The notes beneath the pieces were generated by a model. It was given only the letters and a program-made list of their open reading frames with translations. It was not told the origin of the DNA and made no database searches. 64,000 bases of DNA, from the NCBI GenBank assembly GCA_049511335.1, contig JBEKYD010000006.1, positions 1 through 64,000 on the forward strand, written 5' to 3'. Within the stretch, counting starts at the first letter, position 1; the number at the start of each line of letters is the position of its first letter. The stretch is from JBEKYD01 sp049511335. GTDB lineage: Bacteria > Acidobacteriota > Terriglobia > Bryobacterales > Bryobacteraceae. Below, in pieces: positions 32,242 through 42,400 of the stretch. A program made the translations under genes and the position numbers.

Positions 32242-33800
32242 CAGCTTGCCTCCTTACTTATTCCGCGGGGTAGGGCGAAGAAGAAGGTCGTCCCACGAAT
32301 TTCGTCGCTCACCACCCAGGTCCGGCCGCCATGCGCTTCGGCAGCCTTCTTTGCGATCGAAAGACCGAGCCCCGTTCCCGGCGCCCGGTGCCGCGATTCC
32401 TCGGCCCGATAGAATCGCTCGAAAACCCGCTCCCGGTCGGCGGTCTCGATCGGCGGGCCGTCATTGTGCACGGCAATCACGATCTCTCCCAGCTTCTCTT
32501 CCGCACTGACGGAAATGGCGGATCCCGGGGGCGAATACTTCGCCGCGTTGTCGATGAACTGCTCAAGCGCCGTCGAGAGGATCTCGCGGTCACCCCACAC
32601 TTCGAGGCGGGATGCGGTGTCCGGCAAAGTTACGCTCCTGCCGCGAAGCTGCTCCCGATGGCCTTCGACCACTTCCTCAATCAGCGTGAGTACTGGGATT
32701 CGCTCCCGCCGCAGCCTGACTTCCGCGGCGTCTATCTTCGCCATCTGCAGCAGCTCGGTGGTCAGGCGATCCAGGTGTTCGGCGCGCTGCTCGATCAGCG
32801 CGGCCATTTCGAGGTCTTCGCCAGAGAGGCGCCCGGCTTCCAGAAGCCCCGAACTTGCCGTCTGTATCGCGGTCAGCGGCGTCTTGAACGCGTGGGCAAG
32901 CGAGTCCAAGACGGCGGTGCGAAGTTGTTCGGTCTCCCGCGCCGCCTCGGCCCGGCTCTCCGTCTCGAATGAACGGGCTCGCTCCAGCGCAATGGCGGTG
33001 AGGGAGGCGATCGACGCCAATGTGAGCCGCCCCAACTCCGGGCATCGGAGCGCGATCGCGCCCACCGGCTTCAATCCCACCCGCAGCACATTGGCCCAAG
33101 TGAACGCAGTTTCGCCCTCGAGCATGCTGTCCCGCAGATAAGCGGCCCGCGCCAGTGGTTCCAGGTCCTTCGCCCGCGAACCAACTCCATCCAGGCGTCC
33201 CTCGGCGGCATCGAACAGCGCCGCGGATTCCGTGCGGAAGACCTGCTCGATCAGAACGAGCACCTGCGGTCCGATTGCCCGGTGGCGATCGAGGAAAAGA
33301 ATCCGGCGGCTCAGTTCGTAGAGTTTCTCAATTTCCCGCCTCTGCCGCGCCTCCGCTCTTGCCTGGCTCTGCACGCGCGTGGAGAGCCGGCTCACCGTCA
33401 GCGCGGTGATCTCGAAGGTCGCCAGAGCGACCCAGTTTTGCGGATCCGACACCCTCCAGGTGAGCACCGGAGGGACGAAGAAGTAGTTGAGGCAATTCAC
33501 CGCGGCCAGCGAAGTGACGCTGGCTTCTCCAAACCCCCAGACAACCGAAACCATTACCACAATCAGAAAGTAGAGAGAGCCCGATGTGGACAGGTTCAGA
33601 TGGAGCCGGAACGCGCAGAAGGTCACCGCGGCGACAGCCGCCAAACCAACCAGGCAGCCGCGCCAAATCCTCAATATGGATCGCCAAGAGCGCCGATCGT
33701 CCGTCCAGCGATTCGCCTTGATTCCGGCGGACGATTCGCTGGCCGCTCCGGTCGCGAGTTCAGTTTTGCCCACGGCTGCCGCGGTAAGCAGTTCCTCCAA
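32241..33800 (-). CDS. Membrane sensor histidine kinase with DUF4118 domain (KdpD C-terminal-like)
   Basis: A 519-residue kinase equivalent to the C-terminal half of KdpD; the N-terminal USP/KdpD sensor domains are lacking. A DUF4118 four-helix membrane region spans about 45-135 (CLVGLAAVAAVTFCAFRLHL, SLYFLIVVMVSVVWGFGEAS). A coiled-coil/GAF-like segment follows. HisKA has SLAHAFKTPLTAI near residue 300 with the phospho-accepting His. HATPase has the N-box FIDNAAKYSPPG, G1 VHNDGPPI and G2 GTGLGLSIAKKAA. It is translationally coupled to the downstream regulator. It lies just downstream of the VWA gene on the same strand (46-base gap). Confidence 0.9.
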   Translation of the reverse strand: MEELLTAAAVGKTELATGAASESSAGIKANRWTDDRRSWRSILRIWRGCLVGLAAVAAVTFCAFRLHLNLSTSGSLYFLIVVMVSVVWGFGEASVTSLAAVNCLNYFFVPPVLTWRVSDPQNWVALATFEITALTVSRLSTRVQSQARAEARQRREIEKLYELSRRILFLDRHRAIGPQVLVLIEQVFRTESAALFDAAEGRLDGVGSRAKDLEPLARAAYLRDSMLEGETAFTWANVLRVGLKPVGAIALRCPELGRLTLASIASLTAIALERARSFETESRAEAARETEQLRTAVLDSLAHAFKTPLTAIQTASSGLLEAGRLSGEDLEMAALIEQRAEHLDRLTTELLQMAKIDAAEVRLRRERIPVLTLIEEVVEGHREQLRGRSVTLPDTASRLEVWGDREILSTALEQFIDNAAKYSPPGSAISVSAEEKLGEIVIAVHNDGPPIETADRERVFERFYRAEESRHRAPGTGLGLSIAKKAAEAHGGRTWVVSDEIRGTTFFFALPRGISKEAS

Positions 33801-33846
33801 CCTTCAATTATGCACTGCCGCGGAGCGGGCGCTGCAACCCCCAAAG

Positions 33847-34803
33847 TCAGTCGATCCGATAGCCGGCGCGCGCGTACGCCCTGGTTCCAGGTCCGGCCAC
33901 CTGCACGGCGATCCGATGCCACCGCCCATCGTGGCGATCGCCCCGGGGCACATACCCGATGACATATTGATTCCGCAGAGCATGGCCAATCGTGGCAGCC
34001 GCCTCGCGTATGTCGTTCCCGCCGCGGACCACGAAGCTCATCCCGCCGGTCTTTCGGGCGAGCTCATCCAGAAAGAGACGCCCGCGCTGTTCTTCCATCG
34101 CCGCCATCGGCTTTGCAAACGGCGCCTCGTTGCCGATCGCGATCGTGTAGACCTGCGCATCGGATTCCACCGCCCGCTCCAACAGCTCCCCCCTCGAGTG
34201 ACGGCTGTGATTATCCATGCCATCGGAAATGACCAGCAAGGCCTTGCGCGTATGGGCGCCGGAACGTAATTCATTCAAGCTTTCGTAAGTCGTATCGATC
34301 AGAGCCGTATCCCCGCCCGCGGGCTCGAATGCGATCCGCGCCAGTAAGCCGTCAAAATAATGAGTAAAGCCGGCGTACGCCCGCGGGCGGGTCGATACGA
34401 CATTGAGGAAAGCTTCGTCGGCGGGATTGACGTCCTCCATCAGCGCTCGCAAAGCCTCTTTAGCCGCGCCGAGAGAGCTTCTCATGCTGCCGCTCAGGTC
34501 AAGTACCGCTCCCAAGGAGACGGGCGCGTCCTCCTCGCTGAAAGAACGTATCTCTTGCCGAACTCCGTCCTCGGTCAGTATGAACGCATCTCTGGCCAGC
34601 CCGTTCACCATGGCGCCGCGCCGGTCCACTACCGCAACCGGAACCAAGACCAAGGCGGCATCGGCGCGAAAAGCCGGGACCTCCCCGGTAGGATTCTGCG
34701 CCACCGCGGACCAGACACCGGCGGCCAGAAGAATTACCGCCGCGAACGCGCTTCCCAGATCTCTCATCAACTGACTCAGGAAGGAGTTTAGACCGCGAGG
34801 CAT
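33847..34803 (-). CDS. Exported VWA-domain protein, acidobacterial VWFA-related family
   Basis: A 318-residue protein of a family particularly abundant in Acidobacteria. A signal peptide-like segment (SAFAAVILLAAGVWSAVAQ, about 18-36) is followed by a beta-rich lead-in, ALVLVPVAVVDRRGAMVNGL. The VWA domain starts with the MIDAS motif VLDLSGSMRSS (DxSxS) near 103-113, with TALIDTTYESLN supplying the Thr ligand and KALLVISDGMDNHS the SDG motif. It ends with NQYVIGYVPRGDRHDGRWHR. The function of such proteins is not established; metal-dependent protein binding in the periplasm is a reasonable inference. The start at 34803 could also be 34767. Confidence 0.88.
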   Translation of the reverse strand: MPRGLNSFLSQLMRDLGSAFAAVILLAAGVWSAVAQNPTGEVPAFRADAALVLVPVAVVDRRGAMVNGLARDAFILTEDGVRQEIRSFSEEDAPVSLGAVLDLSGSMRSSLGAAKEALRALMEDVNPADEAFLNVVSTRPRAYAGFTHYFDGLLARIAFEPAGGDTALIDTTYESLNELRSGAHTRKALLVISDGMDNHSRHSRGELLERAVESDAQVYTIAIGNEAPFAKPMAAMEEQRGRLFLDELARKTGGMSFVVRGGNDIREAAATIGHALRNQYVIGYVPRGDRHDGRWHRIAVQVAGPGTRAYARAGYRID

Positions 34804-35308
34804 GAAGATCGCATAAAGGTTTTAGGCAGCCGCCAACCACAAAGCATTCAGGACATTACAGTAAAGACCGGTCGCCCGTGGTTAGCTCCAGGGGCGAAAT
34901 CTTCATGCTTTCCTTATGAGGGAACCTTTACAATCCCAATTCCTAGCCACCGTGCGGCTACATACAAATGAGCAACACGTTTGCGAGTAAGAAGACTCCC
35001 AGGTCTTTATCGAGTCCTTAGGTGTTCCTTACGTCTTTTGAACGGTTGCTCTGCCATACTGCCTCTGACGCGGTAAGGCCTGTCACGTCAGCGTGAGTCT
35101 CCGACGACTCGCAACGTATTCGGGTGCAACTGCGCCCTTACGGAGTCGCGGCTCGAACCGCGCGAGCCGCAGCCGCATTCGTAAGGAAGCCGTGGAACCG
35201 CGAATTGGAACCATTCGTTCATGTAGGCGCATGCTTCGGGTCCCTGTAATGTACTGACAACCAGCACTGCCAAATTAGATCCTTCGCGAAAGGCGAACAC
35301 CGGAAACT
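34804..35308. other. Divergent intergenic region between the VWA gene and the barrel/efflux run
   Basis: This 505-base gap must carry promoters in both directions. It contains a degenerate copy of the dispersed inverted repeat (35126-35194) and an AT-rich stretch near 34830-34870 and 34915-35030. No promoter pair, RNA gene or small gene could be supported by eye. Confidence 0.45.
35126..35194. repeat. Degenerate copy of the dispersed inverted repeat
   Basis: The left arm starts GCAACTGCGCCCTTACGG, followed by TCGCGGCTCG. The right arm has CGAGCCGC (35163-35170) and CGTAAGGAAGCC. GCGGCTCG (35148-35155) pairs with CGAGCCGC around a 7-base loop, and CTTACG (35137-35142) pairs with CGTAAG (35180-35185). 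Compare the best copy at 9069-9174. Confidence 0.55.
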
Positions 35309-37438
35309 ATGACTACGAAATTATTAGTGGCTATGGTATTGCCATTGTGCATCCCATGGATCACCGTTCCCGCATACGCGGAAACGCCGTCTCGCGCCGT
35401 TCACGGGGTTACCCTGCAGCCGGATGGCGTTCCCATAGCGGAAGCGTACGTGTTGATCCGTAACCAGAACGATAACAGCGAGACGGTCGTGCTGAGCGGT
35501 TCGGACGGGAAGTTCGCGGCCGTGAATCTGACGCCAGGACGCTACCAGTTGACTGCGACCAAGGACGGATTTCTAACGTCGTCCATGACGGTGGAGTTGA
35601 CAGCCACTGAGAATCTTCAGGTGGCGCTGGCGCTTTCCTCAAAAGATTCAGCGGCGGGACAAGCGAAGGCGCTGGAGGCGATCGAAGAGCGCATCGATCG
35701 CCTCGAGGCGATGCAGAAGCGCATCGAACAGCTTGAAGCGGAACTGAGCCAGGTGAAGGCCCAGCCGGCCGCGGTCCCGACCGCGCCCAAGCCGGCCCCG
35801 GTCACTCTAACTGCCGGGCAAGCGGCACCGCCGGCGGTTAACCATACCGCGCCGCCGGTGCCCTTGTACGCGTCCTTGGCCACTCCACCCTTGAGTTCTC
35901 TCTCTACGCGGCCTGTGCCGCCGGACGGCCCTCTGACTGCGGGAACTCTGCCGCCCGCGGCTGGACCGGTCAATGGACCGGCGCAAGCGACAACCCCCGC
36001 TCCCGCGCCTCCTCAAGCTCAGACTCCATCGGCCCCCGCGCCTCCGGCCGTTCCCGAAGCCCTTCAGCCCCCCGACCCAGCGCCGGCGGTGGACAACTTC
36101 ACTCCCTTCGGATACGGCGACTTTACCTGGCTCAATGGCTCTCCGCGCAACAAAGACACCGTTCTGGATACGAAATTCTTTACTCCCGAAGTTCGGTTCG
36201 ACACTCACTACATGGAGGATTTCAACCAGCCGATCGACCACACCATCGTGGGGGCGACCGAGTCTTTCCGCTCCGGCGAAGTTCAGATCGAACAGATCAG
36301 CGTCGGCGGCGATTTTCACTGGCAAAACGTTCGCGGCAGAATCTTGACCATGTTTGGCCTGTTTGCAACCACGACCCCGCGCAACGACGCCAGCTTCGGG
36401 GTGGGCCAATGGAACCTTCGCGACGCCTACAAATACGTTTCGGAAGCCTACGGCGGGTACCACTTCAACGTGAATCATGGACTTAACATAGACGGGGGTA
36501 TTTTCGTCTCGTACATCGGCCTGTTCAGCTACTACAATTACGATAACTGGACTTACCAGCCATCGTACGTGTCCTCGAACACGCCGTGGTTCTTCAACGG
36601 CGCGCGCGTACAGTGGTTCCCCACCAACAAGCTGAAAATCGAGCCCTGGTTCATCAACGGATGGCAATCTTACGCCAAGTACAACGGCCATCCGGGTTTG
36701 GGAGGGCAGCTTTTGTGGGAGCCGAAAGAATGGTTCAAGCTAGTCGCGAACCAATACGGCTATGGACAGGATAACCTGGGTCTTCCCCACACGGAACGTA
36801 TTCATACCGACGATAGCATCGAGGTCAGGTACTACCACAAGCCGGAGAACATGGGCCTTTCGAAGATGGCATTCAGCCTCACGGCCGACGCGGGATGCCA
36901 ATATGGCGGCGGAATTCAGTGCACCGGCGCACCCAGCAAGAACAAGGAATCGTTTGTAGGGTGGATGGCCTATGACAGGATGTGGTTCCACAAGGATCTG
37001 TACGCCATTACGCTAGGTGGCGGAGAGATGAGCAACTGGGGCCGTTACCTGACGCTGCTACCGCCGATCAACGGGGCCGACGCCGTAACGGGTTCGCCTT
37101 ACTTCACGCAGCTTCCAGGCCAAAGGGCCCACATGTGGGATAGCACGGTCACCTTCCAGTACATGCCCAAAGAGTACATCACCTGGTGGGCGGAGGTTGG
37201 GTATCGTCACTCCGATGTCCCGTATTTCGCGGGACGAGGCGGGGTCACACCTCCTGGCTTCCCTCTCGGCGGAACCAATGGTTCTCCTGGGCAGTTCGCC
37301 TGTATGAACGGAGCAGCGTCGGGAGCTAGCGATCTCCCGACCGCGACCGCGAATTGCAGCAGCGTCGGCGGCGTCTGGTTCCCCGACCTTCGCCGTAGCG
37401 AGGCGAAGCTTTCCATTGGCGTGATGGTGAAGTTCTAG
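35309..37438 (+). CDS. Modular outer-membrane protein: regulatory-like domain, coiled coil, Pro-rich linker, BBP2 barrel
   Basis: A 709-residue exported protein. A signal peptide (LLVAMVLPLCIPWITVPAYA) is followed by a carboxypeptidase-regulatory-like domain (about 28-112, GKFAAVNLTPGRYQLTATKD). A short coiled coil (115-150: EERIDRLEAMQKRIEQLEAE) and a long Pro/Ala-rich linker (150-265) precede an outer-membrane barrel of the BBP2 type (270-709). The barrel ends in VMVKF with the C-terminal Phe typical of barrel proteins. The coiled coil plus linker suggests periplasmic trimer or wall anchoring (inference). It is the first gene of a rightward run into a metal-efflux operon, 28 bases before the next gene. 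Confidence 0.85.
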   Translation: MTTKLLVAMVLPLCIPWITVPAYAETPSRAVHGVTLQPDGVPIAEAYVLIRNQNDNSETVVLSGSDGKFAAVNLTPGRYQLTATKDGFLTSSMTVELTATENLQVALALSSKDSAAGQAKALEAIEERIDRLEAMQKRIEQLEAELSQVKAQPAAVPTAPKPAPVTLTAGQAAPPAVNHTAPPVPLYASLATPPLSSLSTRPVPPDGPLTAGTLPPAAGPVNGPAQATTPAPAPPQAQTPSAPAPPAVPEALQPPDPAPAVDNFTPFGYGDFTWLNGSPRNKDTVLDTKFFTPEVRFDTHYMEDFNQPIDHTIVGATESFRSGEVQIEQISVGGDFHWQNVRGRILTMFGLFATTTPRNDASFGVGQWNLRDAYKYVSEAYGGYHFNVNHGLNIDGGIFVSYIGLFSYYNYDNWTYQPSYVSSNTPWFFNGARVQWFPTNKLKIEPWFINGWQSYAKYNGHPGLGGQLLWEPKEWFKLVANQYGYGQDNLGLPHTERIHTDDSIEVRYYHKPENMGLSKMAFSLTADAGCQYGGGIQCTGAPSKNKESFVGWMAYDRMWFHKDLYAITLGGGEMSNWGRYLTLLPPINGADAVTGSPYFTQLPGQRAHMWDSTVTFQYMPKEYITWWAEVGYRHSDVPYFAGRGGVTPPGFPLGGTNGSPGQFACMNGAASGASDLPTATANCSSVGGVWFPDLRRSEAKLSIGVMVKF

Positions 37439-37466
37439 CGCGGCGCCGCCTCTTATGGAGTAACGG

Positions 37467-38195
37467 ATGAGTAGCTTCCTGATGCAATGGTGGTGCGTGA
37501 TCGTCGCCGCGGCTGGCCTCATGGCAGCGGATCCGGTTTGGAAGAGCAAGCCGGCCGCCCAGTGGACCGAAGAGGATGCCAGGCTGGTTCTCTCTTCGTC
37601 ACCTTGGGCGAAGGAGACCAGAGCCACGATCACGCGCCGGCTGACCGAAGACCAACTCAGGGAAGCCGGACAAATGGGACAACCCCGCGGCGTCGGCAAT
37701 GAGGGGGTGGACCCAAAGGGCAGCGGGCCGAAGGTGTCACCGAATATCTTCACGGGCCCCCGGGGCGATGACCGCAGCCCCCGGTCTCTTCCCCAGCCCA
37801 TCACATTGAAGCTGCGTTGGGAGACCGCTCTCCCGGTTCGGCTTGCGGAGTTCAAATCGCACGAGGTCGAGCCTCCCACGCTGGAGGGAGACGGTTATCG
37901 CATCGCCGTCTACGGTATTCCCGGCGCCAATTTCAAGGGCGATCCCAAGGAATTGGGCAAACCTCTGAAGAACCTGGCCGCATTGAAGCGCGCGTCGCAA
38001 AAGGATGTGAGGCCGGTGAGCGCTGAAGTGTTCCAGCGGGAAAACGACGTGGTGGTGGTGTATTTGTTTCCTTTGTCCGCGGAAATCGCGAAAAAAGACC
38101 GGCAAATCCAATTCGAGGCGCAAATCGGCCGGATTGTTGTAGCCCAGACTTTCGATCTGAGTGAGATGGAGTTCATGGGCAAGCTGGAACTGTGA
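37467..38195 (+). CDS. Exported protein, acidobacterial hypothetical family
   Basis: A 242-residue protein with a signal peptide (MQWWCVIVAAAGLMAADPVW). The mature N-terminus KPAAQWTEEDARLVLSSSPWAK is a recurring pattern in Acidobacteria. The C-terminal half is beta-rich with FQRENDVVVVYLFPLSAEI and QIQFEAQIGRIVVAQTFDLS. It has no catalytic motif that could be named. It lies between the barrel protein and the efflux adaptor gene (61-base gap), in the same direction, so it may belong to the efflux operon. Function is unknown. Confidence 0.7.
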   Translation: MSSFLMQWWCVIVAAAGLMAADPVWKSKPAAQWTEEDARLVLSSSPWAKETRATITRRLTEDQLREAGQMGQPRGVGNEGVDPKGSGPKVSPNIFTGPRGDDRSPRSLPQPITLKLRWETALPVRLAEFKSHEVEPPTLEGDGYRIAVYGIPGANFKGDPKELGKPLKNLAALKRASQKDVRPVSAEVFQRENDVVVVYLFPLSAEIAKKDRQIQFEAQIGRIVVAQTFDLSEMEFMGKLEL

Positions 38196-38256
38196 CGGTG
38201 AGACGTGCGGTGCAACTGTTCGGCGCTCAAATCCGGCATCCCGTAGGGAGGTCTCT

Positions 38257-39399
38257 ATGAAAATCAAGGGTCACGCAATTGGCCTTCTAATCATTATTTC
38301 TTCAGTTCTCAGTCTGGCTGGTTGCAATAAAGCGGAAGGGGATCCGGCGCAAGGGGCGCCGCCCGAGGCCAGGGTCGTTCCCTTCGCGGACGCGGCTCTC
38401 TTCTCCGTGGATCGTCCGGAGCAGTTTCCGCTGGCCGCCGCGGCCGAGCGCCCCACCACTTCGGAACTGATCGTTACCGGGACGGTCACTCCCGACATAT
38501 CCCGCAACGTCCCGGTCGTCTCGCTTGCCTCCGGGCGCGTCGTGGGCATTCACGCGAGGCTCGGCGACACAGTGCAAAAAGGCCAGTTGCTGCTGACCGT
38601 TCGAAGCGACGATGTCTCGGGCGGCTATTCGAATTATCGAATGGCCGTGGCGGATGAGATTCTCGCCCGGACTCAATTGGAGCGCTCCAAGGATCTCTAC
38701 GAGCACGGCGCGATTGCCCTGAACGATCTGCAAGTGGCGCAAGACACGGAAGACAAAGCCAAGATCGCGGTAGACACCTTGGCCGAACATCTCCGTTTGC
38801 TCGGCAACGACCCCGATAAGCCGGCTTCCATGGTGGATATCTTCGCGCCTGTCTCGGGAGTAATCACCGATCAGGAGGTCACTAACGCAGCCGCCATTCA
38901 AGCGTTTGGCACCCCGAGCCCGTTCACGATTTCCGATCTCTCGTCCACCTGGGTTGTCTGTGATGTATATGAGAACGACCTGGCCAATGTCCGGCTCGGC
39001 GACACCGCGGAGATCAGATTGAATGCTTATCCGGATCGCATGTTCAAGGGAAGGGTAAGCAACATCGGCTCGATTCTCGATCCCAACATCCGCACGGCCA
39101 AGATTCGGATCGAAGTTCAAAACCCGGGAATCATGCGGCTAGGCATGTTCGTGAAGGCCACTTTTCATGGCCAAACCAGGGAGATGCACACGATTGTCCC
39201 CGCGTCCGCCATCCTGCACATGCACGATCGCGATTTTGTCTACGTTCCCGCGCCCGACAAGAAGTTTCGCCGCGTGGAGGTGGTCGGCGGTGACCTTTTG
39301 TCCGACAACACGAGTCTGCAGGAGGTCACCTCCGGATTACAGCCAGGACAACAAGTGGTTGCGAACGCATTGGTTCTAGACCACGTGCTCGGTCAGTGA
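38257..39399 (+). CDS. RND efflux periplasmic adaptor (CzcB-like membrane fusion protein)
   Basis: A 380-residue adaptor linking the inner-membrane pump to the outer-membrane channel. It has a lipoprotein signal (IIISSVLSLAGCNKAEG; Cys after LAG). The lipoyl/barrel-sandwich half-motif VVSLASGRVVGIHARLGDTV is near 88-107, followed by a hairpin (RSKDLYEHGAIALNDLQVAQ) and the second half AGSVMVDIFAPVSGVI-like region VDIFAPVSGVITDQEV. The beta-barrel comes next (DTAEIRLNAYPDRMFKGRVS). The start at 38257 is chosen because GGGAGG lies upstream and the lipobox then has normal spacing. The stop overlaps a possible GTG of the pump gene. Confidence 0.9.
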   Translation: MKIKGHAIGLLIIISSVLSLAGCNKAEGDPAQGAPPEARVVPFADAALFSVDRPEQFPLAAAAERPTTSELIVTGTVTPDISRNVPVVSLASGRVVGIHARLGDTVQKGQLLLTVRSDDVSGGYSNYRMAVADEILARTQLERSKDLYEHGAIALNDLQVAQDTEDKAKIAVDTLAEHLRLLGNDPDKPASMVDIFAPVSGVITDQEVTNAAAIQAFGTPSPFTISDLSSTWVVCDVYENDLANVRLGDTAEIRLNAYPDRMFKGRVSNIGSILDPNIRTAKIRIEVQNPGIMRLGMFVKATFHGQTREMHTIVPASAILHMHDRDFVYVPAPDKKFRRVEVVGGDLLSDNTSLQEVTSGLQPGQQVVANALVLDHVLGQ

Positions 39400-39467
39400 T
39401 CGCGTTTCGGACGATCGGGATCCGGAGACACAGCCAGCTCATCGGCCGCAATACAGGTAAACAGGAA

Positions 39468-42400
39468 ATGATTCGTGCTCTGGTAGATTTTGCGCTCAAC
39501 AACAAATTCGTGGTGCTGGCCATTGCCGTCTTGCTGGCCGGTTGGGGAGCTATCTCGTTTCATAACCTTCCCGTGGAGGCGTATCCCGATATCGCCGACA
39601 ACTACGTCACGGTAATTACCCAATGGCCGGGACGTTCCGCCGAAGAAGTGGAACAACAGGTGACGATTCCGATCGAAATTCAAATGGCCGGAATGCCGCA
39701 CATGACCTTTCTGCGCTCCGAGTCGATTTTCGGCCTGTCGTTCGTGATCATGATTTTCGACGACAGCTCCGTCAACGATTGGAACCGCCAGAAGGTTCTG
39801 GAAAGACTCACCCAGGTCAATCTCCCGAATGGACAAAACCTGCAGCCTCAAATCGGCACGGACTGGAGCACGACGGGCCAAATCTATTGGTACACGATAA
39901 GAAGCACGAACCCCCGCTACGACCTGATGGAGTTACGGTCTATCGAAGACTGGGTTCTCCTCAAGCAGTTCAAATCCGTTCCCAATGTAGTGGACGTTTC
40001 CGACTTCGGCGGCACGGTGCGCGAATACCAGGTGCGGGTGGATCCGAACAAGCTGGTGTCGTACGGATTGAGCATCGGCCAGGTGGAACAGCAGCTTGCC
40101 AACAACAACATCAATGCCGGCGGCAGCTTCGTCGAGGAAGGCATGCAGCAAATGAACGTGCGCGCACTGGGGCTTTTCAATAACGTGCACGACATCGAGC
40201 AGACCGTCTTAAAGACCCAAACCGGCACCGCCCTTCGGGTGAAAGACATCGCGTACGTGGTCCAGGGCCCCAAGATCCGGCTGGGCCATATGGCCAGAGC
40301 CAACCATATGGAGGACGGCCGCATCGTCGACGAGCCCGATGTCATTCAGGGCGGAGTGCTGATGCGCAAAGGCGCCGAGGAGGAGCCCACACTCGAGGCC
40401 ATTCACAAGAAAGTCTACGAACTCAACCACGGCATTCTTCCTCCCGGCGTGGAGGTGGTGCCCATGCTCGACCGGAGCGACCTTCTGCATTTCACCTTGC
40501 ACACGGTGATGCACAACCTGATCGAAGGCATGCTCCTGGTCAGCATCGTCCTGTTCCTGTTTCTTCTCAGTGTGCGGGCCGCTCTCATCGTCGCGCTCAC
40601 CATTCCGTTCTCTCTGCTCTTTGCCTCGATCTTTCTCAACTTGAACCACATTCCGGCGAATCTTCTCTCCCTGGGCGCGCTGGACTTCGGAATGGTCGTG
40701 GATGGAGCGGTGGTCATGGTGGAGAACATTATCCGGCATCTGAACAAAGACCGCCGCGGCGTCAATGGAGCCGCGAAGACCACCGCGGAGATCATCCGCG
40801 ACGCTTGCCACGAAGTGCAACGGCCTGTCTTTTACGCCATCGCCATCATTATCACCGCCTATTTGCCTATCTTCACGCTGCAACGGGTGGAGGGCCGGTT
40901 GTTCCGGCCCATGGCCTGGACGGTCGCTTTTGCCCTGCTCGGCGCCTTGGCTTTCTCCATCCTCATCGCTCCTGTGCTGGCCGCCACATTTTTCCCTAAA
41001 GGAGTTCGGCAACGGCGTAACGTCGCGATGGATTATTTGACGGAGCGCTATCGCCGCCGGTTGCGCTGGGCCGTTCAGCATCGTTGGATGGTCGCTTTTG
41101 TCGCTCTGGTTTCGGTAGCGGGCACCATCTATTTGGGTTTCGGCGGCGTCATCGGCGCCGAGTTCCTTCCCCACCTGGATGAAGGCGCCATTTGGGCGCG
41201 CGGCACTCTGGCGAACAGCACCAGTCTTTCGGAGGGCGAAAAATTCACCACCAACTGCCGCTATGTTTTCGCGTCCTTCCCGGAGGTGACAACAGTGGTG
41301 TCGCAGGCCGGCCGTCCCGATGACGGAACCGACACAGGGGGATTCGGCAACACCGAGTATTTCGTCGACTTGAAGCCTCACGACCAATGGCGCCCTGTAT
41401 TTCACAAAAACAAGGAGGAATTGATCGCCGCCATGAACCGCGCGCTGGAAAAATATCCGGGGGCGATCTGGAACTTCTCGCAGCCGATCGAAGACAACGT
41501 GGGAGAGACGCTCACCGGCACCAAGGGTTCGCTGGCTCTCAAGATTTTCGGGGATGACTTGAAGCTGCTCGAACAGAAGGGCGAAGAAGTCACTGCTGTC
41601 ATGTCGGGCATCGCAGGGATGCATGACGTGAAGCTCTTACGCGACTTCGGCCAGCCAAATCTCGACTTAACCATCGACCGGCGCCAGGCGGCTCGCTTTG
41701 GAATCAACGTGGCGGACATACAAGACGCCGTCCAGACGGCCGTGGGCGGCAACGCGGTGAGTCAAGTACTGATCGGCGAGCAGCGGTACGACGTGGTAGT
41801 GCGCTACCAGGAACCCTATCGGAATACCAAGCAGGCCATCGCCAAAGTCCGCCTGCTTTCTTCCTCGGGAGAGCGGGTGTCTCTAGCGCAATTGACGAAC
41901 GTTGACGTCAAAGACGGCGCGTACGACATCTTCCGGGAAGGCAACTCCCGCTATGTGGCGGTAACCTTCAACGTGAGAGGCCGGGATCTGGGGACCACGG
42001 TCGAAGAGGCGATCAAGAGGATCGGTCAAAAGGTCAAGCTGCCGCCGGGCTACAGCATCGGTTGGTCGGGCGAATACGAGAGCGAAAAAAGGGCAGAAGC
42101 GCGGCTGGCACTCATCGTCCCGCTGACGATCCTGCTCATCTTCATTATTCTCTACAGCATGTTCCGCTCCTATAAGTGGGCGCTGCTCATCCTGTTAAAC
42201 GTCGGCATGGCTCGCATCGGCGGACTGCTGGCTCTGGTGGTCACCGGAACTTACCTCAGCGTGTCCTCGGGCGTCGGAATGTTGGCGCTCTTTGGCGTGT
42301 CGGTGCAAACCGGCGTCATCATGGTCGAGTACATCAACCAGCTCAGGGCGAGAGGCCACTCGATCTTCGACTCCGCCGTGGAAGGCGCGGTCTTGAGGCT

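Noticed and set aside
40209..41624. 471-codon minus-strand frame opposite the RND pump gene
   Set aside because: Antisense shadow; low-complexity charged composition and no start context, while the pump is intact.
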